A stretch of 5,018 nt of DNA from an uncultured Mycoplasma sp. (GCA_947388575.1 CANDSI010000102.1:1-5018); one strand, 5' to 3'. Shown: positions 1 to 4,670, counted from the first letter of the stretch. Numbers and translations: made by a program. The notes: a model not told the origin generated them from the sequence alone.

Positions 1-290
1 TTCAAAGAAATAGGTTCTTTATAATAATTAAACTCCAAACTATAATCTAAATTATAAAGCTCATTAAAGCTTACATATCCGAATTCACTATCAGTTATAT
101 GACAATAACCGAAGAAAATAAAATCATCATTTTCACGATTACCCTCTAATATTAACCAATACATATTTTGATGTGGGATAAAGATTTCAAGTGTTACTTT
201 CTTATCTTCTATATGCTCTTGTGAATATAAAGGATAATCTTTAAACATCATATCTAATTTTTCTTTATTTAATAATTTAACACTACTCAT
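1..290 (-). CDS. DUF2958 domain protein, 3' end cut by window edge
   Basis: The gene starts at the ATG at 290-288 and stays open for 96 codons to the left edge, so its C-terminus is missing. The start is supported by GGGGAG seven bases upstream. The translation begins MSSVKLLNKEKLDMMFKDYP. It then has an aromatic core (MYWLILEG, about residues 43-50) and the block FIFFGYCHITDSEFGYVSF (about 57-75), ending in YYKEPIS. This order (W, then FFGY, then E.GYVSF.EL, then a Y.KP/EP end) is what I recall of the DUF2958 family, small proteins of unknown function common on mobile elements and phages. Most of the family length appears present. The first 8 bases overlap the end of the upstream gene (ATGAGTAG), so the two are probably translationally coupled. 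Family recognition is from memory and no biochemical role can be given. Confidence 0.8.
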   Translation of the reverse strand, partial: MSSVKLLNKEKLDMMFKDYPLYSQEHIEDKKVTLEIFIPHQNMYWLILEGNRENDDFIFFGYCHITDSEFGYVSFNELYNLDYSLEFNYYKEPISL

Positions 291-714
291 CTTCTAACTC
301 CCCACAAACATATATTGCTTTCAATTCTTTTGGATTATTAATAATTTTTTTTAAAAGAGTTATTTCGCTTAGAGGTCTTAAATTACTACAAATTATTTCT
401 TCAATAGATTTTATAAACATAGGGTAGTGATTATAATAAAACTTTAAAATGCTATCTAAATCATCAATATAATACTTCTTACCTTTAAAATGAAGAAAAT
501 CTTGTAAATCTTCGCTTAATTCTTTTGTGTCAAAACCATATAATAAAATATTTAATTTTAAAAATACGTGATATAAATCTAAATATTTATTCAATAATTT
601 AATAAGTAGCCCTGTATCTATTACTTCATTTTTATTATAAGTTTCTTCAAATCTAATATAATCTTCATCATCAAGCAACTCTCTTTTTAATCTCATTACT
701 TTGCTTACTCCCAT
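283..714 (-). CDS. Hypothetical helical protein, 143 aa
   Basis: I do not recognise this protein. The start ATG at 714-712 is preceded by AAAGGAGC, with 8 bases between GGAG and ATG; the next in-frame Met (residue 7) has no such site. The sequence is charged, rich in Leu, Ile and Lys, and looks largely alpha-helical. It has no signal peptide, no obvious membrane segment and no recognisable catalytic motif. The N-terminus (MRLKRELLDDEDYIRFEETY) and the middle (LNKYLDLYHVFLKLNILLYG) look like amphipathic helices, so a soluble cytoplasmic protein is likely. Its TAG stop lies inside the start region of the DUF2958 gene (8-base overlap), so the two form a coupled pair, probably transcribed from the short gap at 715-780. 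Joint function with DUF2958 is inference from overlap alone. Confidence 0.75.
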   Translation of the reverse strand: MGVSKVMRLKRELLDDEDYIRFEETYNKNEVIDTGLLIKLLNKYLDLYHVFLKLNILLYGFDTKELSEDLQDFLHFKGKKYYIDDLDSILKFYYNHYPMFIKSIEEIICSNLRPLSEITLLKKIINNPKELKAIYVCGELEDE

Positions 715-756
715 ACTATTTGCTCCTTTCTAAGTATATAAATATTTTAGTATTCA

Positions 757-765
757 TTTATAACA
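757..765 (-). promoter_or_regulatory. Possible extended -10 promoter for the 283-714 / DUF2958 pair
   Basis: Read on the minus strand, this is TGTTATAAA, an extended -10 (TGn) with a TATAAA hexamer five of six matching consensus. It lies between the terminator of the zinc-ribbon operon and the ribosome-binding site at 722-729, leaving a leader of roughly 35 bases. There is no convincing -35; the expected position falls in the T-tract of the terminator. A later TATACT at 733-738 also exists but sits too close to the ribosome-binding site. Confidence 0.35.
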
Positions 766-780
766 AAGTCCCGCCATAAA

Positions 781-811
781 AAGAAAAAAGAACACTTTAT
801 TATTGTGTTCT
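781..811 (-). terminator. Factor-independent terminator of the zinc-ribbon operon
   Basis: AGAACAC (789-795) and GTGTTCT (805-811) form a perfect 7-bp stem with a 9-base AT loop. In minus-strand RNA the hairpin is followed by a U-rich tract (complement of 781-788, U-rich with one C). It lies 40 bases beyond the stop codon of the 851-1249 frame. It therefore ends the three-gene operon and insulates the next minus-strand pair. Confidence 0.85.
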
Positions 812-850
812 ATCGTATTCTTTTATTCTTTATTTAAAAGCTTTTTATAG

Positions 851-1249
851 TCATTCTAAATCCCCCTCATATCCTCGTGGTAATTCTCCCGTAAGGTATT
901 GCTCATATAATAATTCTAAATCGCTATCATATATAACTAATCCATTACTACTTCTTATTTTATTTAAAGTTTTTGTTGGAATATCTACGTCCATTGATAT
1001 TTCTTCTTTTGCTAATATTGAGATAATTTCATCTTTTACTTCTTCCAAAGTAGATTTTTTTCCTTGCTTAGTTTTTAAAATAATATGATAACCATACTCT
1101 GTTAATACAGGACTTTTAGAATATTCCCCAACGTTTAACAAAGTGGCTTCATGAAATAGTGTCTCTGATACTTCACCCTTTTTAAGATAACCTAAATTTC
1201 CCCCTTTATTTTTTGTTTTTAGAAAGTTCAGAAAAATCAGCTCCATCAT
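851..1249 (-). pseudogene. Out-of-frame C-terminal half of the parvulin foldase
   Basis: This frame carries the end of the foldase begun in 1206-2801. Foldase sequence starts near residue 14 (NKGGNLGYLKKGEV) and continues with SETLFHEA, then GYHIILK (His55), the second conserved histidine of the parvulin fold. After that comes a PrsA-like tail (TLEEVKDEIISIL ... LVIYDSDLELLYEQYL). The first 13 residues are only the shifted reading of the upstream coding sequence. Removing one A from the A6 run at 1209-1214 joins the two frames into a 649-residue protein ending at the TGA at 853-851. GAGGAA lies 6 bases upstream of the ATG at 1249, so separate translation of the 132-residue fragment is conceivable, but the GAGGAA is also ordinary coding sequence, and half a parvulin domain is unlikely to fold. 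Alternatives are a sequencing error or a rescued frameshift. Confidence 0.8.
1205..1220 (-). other. Frameshift site in the foldase gene
   Basis: Minus-strand codons are AAA AAC AAA AAA TAA followed by AGGGGG. The tract holds an A5 run (1216-1220), an A6 run (1209-1214) and, just beyond, a G5 run (1200-1204). A +1 shift, or loss of one A, continues into KGGNLGYL. In PrsA proteins as I recall them, about nine residues (an EYS-D-type loop) separate the LAK and KGG motifs. Here only 10 bases do, so an out-of-frame deletion of about 17 bases between A-rich stretches fits as well as a one-base change. Confidence 0.75.
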
Positions 1250-2801
1250 CTAATTCCTCAATAATTTTCTTAATTTCATTTCTTGCTTTTTCTTCTTCTT
1301 TTTGAAGATCTTCTTTACTCATTTCATTAGTAGTGTTAGGTTTAATAAAAATATGTGAAACCTCCATACTAGTAAAATCTTTCTCTCTCTCTTTATAATA
1401 TTCCTCTATTTCTTTATCTGTTATCTGCTCTTTTATATAATCTTCAACTGCTTTATTACGATAATAATCTAATAATAAATCTTTTTTAAATTCTTCAATT
1501 GAGTTATGACCAGTATAGCTTCTTATGATTTCTAATAATTGTTCCCCAGTACCATAATATTTTTCAATTGAGTTCATATTATCATCAACATACTTTTGAG
1601 CATTCTTTTTTTCTTTGGAATAAATTTTTTCAAAGAATTTTTCATCAATTAAACGTTGCAACACATATAATTCAGTATAGGAAGAATTAGAATTTAATAA
1701 CTTTCTTAATTCATCCCTCGTAACATATATATTTAATTTTTCTAAACCTGCAATAGCATTTTCTGGTCTCTCATTTTCATCTTCTATTTGCTCACTATTT
1801 GAATATTCCTCTTGTTGCATATAATTATTATTTTGATGATTATTAAATAAATATAAAGGATTAAAACCAAATATTATAATTATTACAAAGAATATAAAGC
1901 TAACTAACCATACTACAAAATAAGAAATATTTTCTTTTAAAATTTCAGCACGTTTTAACAAATACTTAGGAACTACAATTTTAAAAGCATTAAACTTACC
2001 TAATAGAGAAGTATCAACTCCACTATTATTTAAAAATTTATAATCATTTACTATAAATAAGATTTGGATATTAACAAATATAATAGAAAATATAATACCA
2101 ACCCAATATGAACTAAAAATATACGAGAAAAGCCAAAATATTAACAATGCTAATATAGGAGTACAAGCAACTAACCATACATAGATATTATTTATATTAC
2201 TTGTATTATTTTCTTGAATTACTTTTTCTTTTAGTTCACTATTTATTACTACATCTTTTTTTATGACAACTAAATCATTTTCTTTATTTCCTACTAAAGC
2301 AAAATATATTAAAAATGGTACTGTTGCTGTATTTATTAAATTATAAATAATTGAATAAGTATACAAGCTACCACTACTACTATATATATACATATTCACA
2401 ATTAATAAATAATTTATATTCAGTAAGGTATTTATCATCACTAAAATAAGAGAATATATTTTAAGAAATTTAGGACATTTATTTTTTAAAAACAACACTA
2501 ACCACGGAATAATAGAACATGCTATAAAAAATAATATTTTTATAATATTGTTGAATAAAATAAATAAGTCATCTATACCAGGCTTATATCCATTACCATA
2601 CCGAAAAATTGAAATTATCACATTAAATCCATTAATAAGTGCATACAAAGTATATAAAATCAAGCCAATAATAACAAAAATTTTAACTATTGTAATTTTA
2701 TTTTGATTTTCTAATTTTTTAAATTGAGTACCACAATGAGGACATTTTACTGCTTTATCACTTATATTCTTATTACAATTTGAACATTTTATCAAAGCCA
2801 T
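1206..2801 (-). CDS. Zinc-ribbon multi-pass membrane protein fused to a PrsA-like foldase, frameshifted near its C-terminus
   Basis: Starts at ATG 2801-2799, two bases after the stop of the preceding gene, with AAAGGAAGTGAG as ribosome-binding site. An N-terminal zinc ribbon has Cys6, Cys9, Cys20 and Cys23. Hydrophobic segments lie near residues 36-58, 79-106, 113-138, 150-171, 207-228, 231-251 and 293-315. With seven passes and the ribbon in the cytoplasm, the rest would lie outside. After an Asn/Gln/Glu-rich linker (320-347) comes a SurA/PrsA-like helical domain (about 350-470). The first half of a parvulin (PpiC-type prolyl isomerase) domain follows, with the conserved VSHIFIK (His483) and DGADFSELSK. 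The frame then hits TAA at 1208-1206, where the family continues to a GG-LG motif and GYHI; these are present in the other frame at 851-1249. Residues 1-172 resemble the whole of the preceding gene product. Likely role if intact: membrane-anchored extracytoplasmic folding factor, with the cytoplasmic ribbon a possible sensor or docking site (inference). Confidence 0.85.
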   Translation of the reverse strand: MALIKCSNCNKNISDKAVKCPHCGTQFKKLENQNKITIVKIFVIIGLILYTLYALINGFNVIISIFRYGNGYKPGIDDLFILFNNIIKILFFIACSIIPWLVLFLKNKCPKFLKIYSLILVMINTLLNINYLLIVNMYIYSSSGSLYTYSIIYNLINTATVPFLIYFALVGNKENDLVVIKKDVVINSELKEKVIQENNTSNINNIYVWLVACTPILALLIFWLFSYIFSSYWVGIIFSIIFVNIQILFIVNDYKFLNNSGVDTSLLGKFNAFKIVVPKYLLKRAEILKENISYFVVWLVSFIFFVIIIIFGFNPLYLFNNHQNNNYMQQEEYSNSEQIEDENERPENAIAGLEKLNIYVTRDELRKLLNSNSSYTELYVLQRLIDEKFFEKIYSKEKKNAQKYVDDNMNSIEKYYGTGEQLLEIIRSYTGHNSIEEFKKDLLLDYYRNKAVEDYIKEQITDKEIEEYYKEREKDFTSMEVSHIFIKPNTTNEMSKEDLQKEEEKARNEIKKIIEELDDGADFSELSKNKK

Positions 2802-2818
2802 TTTTACTCACTTCCTTT
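2721..2818. repeat. Direct repeat copy A over the start of the foldase-fusion gene
   Basis: This stretch aligns without gaps, at a constant offset of 509 bases, to 3230-3327. Only about nine mismatches are visible in 98 bases. It covers the ribosome-binding site, start codon and zinc-ribbon codons of the 1206-2801 gene. The block from the ribbon start through the ribosome-binding site (AAAGCCATTTTTACTCAC on the plus strand) is identical in both copies. This is nucleotide-level evidence for a tandem gene duplication. Confidence 0.9.
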
Positions 2819-3310
2819 TCCTTTAAAAACTACAAATAAAAGTATTGGTATGGCAATGACATTTATTAAATTAAAAGTAATGGAAATAATAGAATTTAAA
2901 TCACTAAAACAAGTAAAATCATAACACATAGAGCGAATATGCATTATATTTGTAAATATAATACTTAGAATTATTAATACAAACATTATAATCTTCAATA
3001 TTTTATTATTAAAAAACTTTTTCTTATTTCTAAAGAATAACGTTAACCATAAAAATACCACAATTCCTATATAATAAATTATTATTGCTAAAAAATATAA
3101 TTGCCAAACAAAATCAACTTCTAACACTATTTCAATAAATGATAGAGCATTTAATAGTGCATATATACAATACAATGCTAAAGTAATAATTACTGCCACA
3201 TCAACACTATTAAACTCTGTTACTTTCTTAATTTGAGAACCACAATTAGGACATTTTATTGCTTTATCACTTATATCATTATTACAATTTTTACATTTTA
3301 TTAAAGCCAT
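2804..3310 (-). CDS. Zinc-ribbon protein with four membrane helices, 168 aa
   Basis: Start ATG at 3310-3308 is preceded by AAAGGAAGTGAG, which overlaps the stop of the gene before it; the gap between the two genes is 15 bases. The N-terminus MALIKCKNCNNDISDKAIKC carries a rubredoxin-like zinc ribbon (Cys6, Cys9, Cys20, Cys23). Four hydrophobic helices follow near residues 37-58, 70-94, 104-123 and 143-163. The chain ends four residues after KG, where the sequence GKGSE is simply the ribosome-binding site of the next gene read as codons. The whole protein matches the first 172 residues of the next gene product, including the shared FNLIN/YNLIN motif before the last helix. It is thus a stand-alone form of that membrane module. 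No enzymatic residues are evident and the function is unknown. Both ends would face the cytoplasm. Confidence 0.88.
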   Translation of the reverse strand: MALIKCKNCNNDISDKAIKCPNCGSQIKKVTEFNSVDVAVIITLALYCIYALLNALSFIEIVLEVDFVWQLYFLAIIIYYIGIVVFLWLTLFFRNKKKFFNNKILKIIMFVLIILSIIFTNIMHIRSMCYDFTCFSDLNSIISITFNLINVIAIPILLFVVFKGKGSE

Positions 3311-3327
3311 TTTTACTCACTTCCTTT
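3230..3327. repeat. Direct repeat copy B over the start of the 168-aa gene
   Basis: Partner of 2721-2818 at an offset of 509 bases. It includes the start codon, ribosome-binding site and zinc-ribbon codons of the 2804-3310 gene. Similarity drops off beyond the ribosome-binding site on one side and beyond the ribbon on the other, although protein similarity continues through the membrane helices. Confidence 0.9.
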
Positions 3328-3748
3328 ATGAAACCATTCCAGCACCAATTGCAGCACCAATTAGAGAATTAATTAACGTAACAACTAAAAATATAATAGA
3401 TAATACTAATCCTGTTATAGCAAATCCTTTTTTATTAGAATTCATACCACATGCACTTAATATAATACCAGTTATCGTGCAAGGGAAACCTAAGATAGGA
3501 AGTAACCAAGCCAATATTGAACAAAACCCCAAAATCATACCAACTAATGATAATGTATCTTTACCATTTTTTTGAACCTGTGTACCTACTTTTTTTAATT
3601 CATATCCACAATTAGGACACATAGTTGCTTTACTACTTAATTGTTTATCACACTCAGGACAGAATACAATATCATTTTCAACACCACAATTAGGACATAA
3701 CTTAGCCCTCTCACTCATTTGATGACCACATTCTTTACATTTAATCAT
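3326..3748 (-). CDS. Double zinc-ribbon membrane protein with DUF4190-like tail, 140 aa
   Basis: First gene of the three-gene operon. Two zinc ribbons stand in tandem: Cys4, Cys7, Cys18, Cys21, then Cys30, Cys33, Cys44, Cys47 (second knuckles CPNCG in both). After a polar linker (52-64), two long hydrophobic segments (about 66-100 and 108-138) are joined by a short loop (MNSNKKG). The Gly-rich pattern (LSLVGMILGF ... GFAITGLVLSII) resembles DUF4190, a two-helix membrane domain often found behind zinc ribbons in Bacillota; that resemblance is from memory. I chose the ATG at 3748-3746 over the in-frame GTG at 3760 because the GTG abuts the GGAG. With the ATG the protein begins MIKCKECG, like its neighbours. 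The TAA stop is part of the next gene's ribosome-binding site. Function unknown; probably cytoplasmic ribbons on a membrane anchor. Confidence 0.85.
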   Translation of the reverse strand: MIKCKECGHQMSERAKLCPNCGVENDIVFCPECDKQLSSKATMCPNCGYELKKVGTQVQKNGKDTLSLVGMILGFCSILAWLLPILGFPCTITGIILSACGMNSNKKGFAITGLVLSIIFLVVTLINSLIGAAIGAGMVS

Positions 3749-3756
3749 ATATAAAC

Positions 3757-3766
3757 TCACTCCTTT
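3757..3766 (-). promoter_or_regulatory. Ribosome-binding site that decides the 3748 start
   Basis: On the minus strand this reads AAAGGAGTGA. Its GGAG ends directly against the GTG at 3760-3758, which therefore cannot be the start. The ATG at 3748 lies 11 bases after GGAG. The downstream genes use the closely similar AAAGGAAGTGAG, so all three extend the anti-Shine-Dalgarno match into the GTGA part. Confidence 0.75.
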
Positions 3767-3775
3767 TTACTTATA

Positions 3776-3803
3776 ATTATATCACAATTTTTCTTTTTGT
3801 ACA
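3776..3803 (-). promoter_or_regulatory. Promoter of the zinc-ribbon operon
   Basis: Minus strand: perfect -10 TATAAT (3776-3781) with the extended -10 TG at 3783-3784 (TGATATAAT). The best -35 is TGTACA at 3798-3803, four of six matches, with a 16-base spacer. Predicted transcription start is near 3769, giving a leader of about 20 bases that contains the ribosome-binding site. The weak -35 lies inside the inverted repeat at 3793-3827, suggesting control by a bound regulator. Confidence 0.75.
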
Positions 3804-3827
3804 GCAATTTGTGTAACTTACAAAAAG
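3793..3827. promoter_or_regulatory. Inverted repeat between divergent promoters, likely operator
   Basis: CTTTTTGTA (3793-3801) and TACAAAAAG (3819-3827) are perfect 9-bp inverted arms around a 17-base centre. The left arm overlaps the -35 of the minus-strand operon promoter and the right arm overlaps the -35 of the plus-strand regulator promoter. No T-tract makes it a terminator. The position suits a dimeric or tetrameric DNA-binding protein, most simply the ribbon-helix-helix product of the adjacent gene; that pairing is inference. Confidence 0.55.
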
Positions 3828-3846
3828 TAATACATAATTTTATAAT
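3817..3846 (+). promoter_or_regulatory. Promoter of the ribbon-helix-helix regulator gene
   Basis: A perfect -10 TATAAT lies at 3841-3846. The -35 is weak: CTTACA at 3817-3822 (four of six matches, 18-base spacer). Predicted start is near 3852, about 34 bases before the ATG. The -35 overlaps the right arm of the inverted repeat at 3793-3827. Confidence 0.65.
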
Positions 3847-3885
3847 CTAGTTATAGAAGTGATACTAATATTAGGAGGTGCAACA

Positions 3886-4095
3886 ATGGAAAAATTTACT
3901 TTACCTAATTTAAACGAAGAACAAAGTATATTAAAAACCATAAGATTAAAGCAATATACTATGAATAAAATCAGCGAATTATCAAAACAAACTAATATAT
4001 CAGTTAATCGCTTATTAAATGAGTGTATCGAATTTGCTTTAAGAAACTTAAGCGAAGAAGATTTAAAACAATTAAAAAAAACCAACAAAAAATAA
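3886..4095 (+). CDS. Ribbon-helix-helix DNA-binding protein, 69 aa
   Basis: Only plus-strand gene in the window. ATG at 3886 follows AGGAGGTG (3873-3880) at ideal spacing; the longer in-frame GTG start at 3859 lies upstream of this site and is rejected. The fold fits an Arc/MetJ/CopG-type ribbon-helix-helix. A short strand with alternating residues (SILKTIRL, 14-21) would insert into the major groove. It is followed by helix A (about 23-35, YTMNKISELSKQT), the turn NIS, and helix B (about 39-54, VNRLLNECIEFALRNL). The tail is Lys-rich. Such proteins act as dimers, usually as autorepressors, antitoxins or element regulators. The divergent zinc-ribbon operon and the inverted repeat over both -35 regions suggest it controls both transcripts (inference). 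No toxin-like partner is in the same transcript. The stop codon lies in the terminator stem. Confidence 0.85.
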   Translation: MEKFTLPNLNEEQSILKTIRLKQYTMNKISELSKQTNISVNRLLNECIEFALRNLSEEDLKQLKKTNKK

Positions 4096-4123
4096 CTATT
4101 TCTTGTTTCGATAGTTATTTTTT
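4087..4123. terminator. Two-way terminator between convergent genes
   Basis: A 13-bp stem (4087-4099 with 4111-4123) is built on AATAACTAT and its complement ATAGTTATT, with an 11-base loop. A-tract and T-tract flank it, so RNA from either strand ends in a hairpin plus U-run. The plus-strand TAA (4093-4095) and the minus-strand TAA (4117-4115) occupy mirror positions in the two arms, so one structure serves both genes with almost no spare DNA. Confidence 0.88.
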
Positions 4124-4423
4124 TATTTCTTCAATTTCTAGTTGTTCATCATTTATTATTTTTAAACCATATTTTTTCTCTAAAATTTCTTTAATCGCAT
4201 CATAATCGAAATTATTTATATCAGTTAAATTTCCAATCGAAGAATTACAATGTGTTTCTAATGATGAATTCCATATTGCACTCATTTTATACCCCATAGC
4301 TAAGTAATAAGCAATATAATCATTTATAAGATTATCAATATACTTTGTTATAGCTTCATCAAAAGGAAATACTATTTTATCAAATTCTTCATCACTAACT
4401 GTATTTATTGAAGTTCTTATCAT
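4115..4423 (-). CDS. Hypothetical protein, 102 aa
   Basis: I do not recognise this protein. ATG at 4423-4421 follows AAAGGTGG (4432-4439), with 8 bases between. The N-terminal half is helical and aromatic: FPFDEAITKYIDNLINDYIA, then YYLAMGYKMSAIWNSSL at about residues 38-54. Next is a short Asn/Ser-rich loop with a single Cys (HCNSS). The last third (YDAIKEILEKKYGLKIINDE) looks like a helix followed by a strand, with an acidic/Lys tail. No signal peptide or transmembrane helix is clear. It has its own likely promoter in the repeat-rich gap upstream and ends in the terminator shared with the regulator gene, so it is a single-gene transcript. Its orientation makes it an unlikely toxin/antitoxin mate of the regulator. 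Confidence 0.75.
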   Translation of the reverse strand: MIRTSINTVSDEEFDKIVFPFDEAITKYIDNLINDYIAYYLAMGYKMSAIWNSSLETHCNSSIGNLTDINNFDYDAIKEILEKKYGLKIINDEQLEIEEIKK

Positions 4424-4487
4424 ACTTTAAACCACCTTTCTTTAAAATTTATTAAATTCTCTCATAATACAAGAAATTTAGTGAATT

Positions 4488-4550
4488 TAACTTATTTCAA
4501 CTTAATTATATTACTTTTTAATTTAAGTTGTATATACTCGAAATAAGTTA
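4488..4550. promoter_or_regulatory. Nested inverted repeats overlapping a promoter
   Basis: Outer arms TAACTTATTTC (4488-4498) and GAAATAAGTTA (4540-4550) are perfect 11-bp complements. Inside them, CAACTTAA (4498-4505) and TTAAGTTG (4523-4530) are perfect 8-bp complements. The core AACTTA occurs twice in each orientation: 10 bases apart on the left, 20 on the right, so all four are close to one helical phase. This looks like a multi-site operator; a replication or transfer structure is an alternative. No T-tract fits a terminator. Confidence 0.55.
4505..4534 (-). promoter_or_regulatory. Likely promoter of the 102-aa gene
   Basis: Minus strand: TATAAT at 4505-4510 and TATACA (four of six) at 4529-4534 with an 18-base spacer. 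Predicted start is near 4498, giving a leader of about 75 bases. The -10 lies at the edge of the inner repeat loop, and the -35 touches the inner right arm, so repeat-bound protein would block it. A second, weaker -10 (TATTAT) exists nearer the gene. Confidence 0.5.
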
Positions 4551-4565
4551 TGAATAATCACTTGC

Positions 4566-4586
4566 TAGAGTTACTTAATAACTCTA
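4566..4586. repeat. Small inverted repeat in the intergenic gap
   Basis: TAGAGTTA (4566-4573) and TAACTCTA (4579-4586) are perfect 8-bp arms around CTTAA. On the plus strand an interrupted T-run follows (ATAATATTTT), too weak for a confident terminator. Role unknown. Confidence 0.6.
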
Positions 4587-4599
4587 ATAATATTTTAAA

Positions 4600-4614
4600 T
4601 AAGAATTTTTCTTA
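4600..4614. repeat. Short inverted repeat in the intergenic gap
   Basis: TAAGAA (4600-4605) and TTCTTA (4609-4614) form 6-bp arms around TTT. It is the third dyad in about 125 bases of the gap at 4424-4653. In DNA this AT-rich a 6-bp dyad alone could be chance. Confidence 0.4.
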
Positions 4615-4641
4615 AATCCCGCTACCTAGAAGTCAAAGCAG

Positions 4642-4670
4642 AAAAAAAGAACTCTAAGATTTAGAATTCT
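4642..4670 (-). terminator. Factor-independent terminator overlapping the 4654 gene end
   Basis: Minus-strand RNA folds AGAATTCTAA (4670-4661) with TTAGAGTTCT (4657-4648) into a 10-bp stem with one G-U pair and a three-base loop, followed by seven U (4642-4648). The TAG stop codon of the gene (4656-4654) is inside the stem. Confidence 0.88.

Noticed and set aside
1205..1223. Classical -1 slippery heptamer in the foldase gene
   Set aside because: The run before AAC has only five A, so it is T AAA AAC and not A AAA AAC. The needed shift is also +1, not -1.
3746..3760. Upstream GTG start (3760) for the double zinc-ribbon gene
   Set aside because: The GTG directly abuts GGAG, leaving no spacing for initiation; the ATG at 3748 fits and gives an N-terminus like that of the paralogues.
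3859..3885. Upstream GTG start for the ribbon-helix-helix gene
   Set aside because: The strong AGGAGGTG lies downstream of it and at correct spacing for the ATG at 3886; the extra residues include the ribosome-binding site read as codons.
3840..4088. Minus-strand open frame of 82 residues opposite the ribbon-helix-helix gene
   Set aside because: It is antisense to a well-supported gene with a strong ribosome-binding site, has no ribosome-binding site of its own that I can see, and its residues look like a reverse reading of coding DNA.
4023..4205. Plus-strand open frame of 60 residues
   Set aside because: It overlaps the end of the regulator gene in another frame, runs through the terminator, and is antisense to the 102-aa gene. 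Its sequence is low-complexity Phe/Ser/Ile.
4566..4596. Plus-strand terminator at the 4566-4586 hairpin
   Set aside because: The T-run after the stem is broken by A residues and no plus-strand gene lies upstream for it to end.
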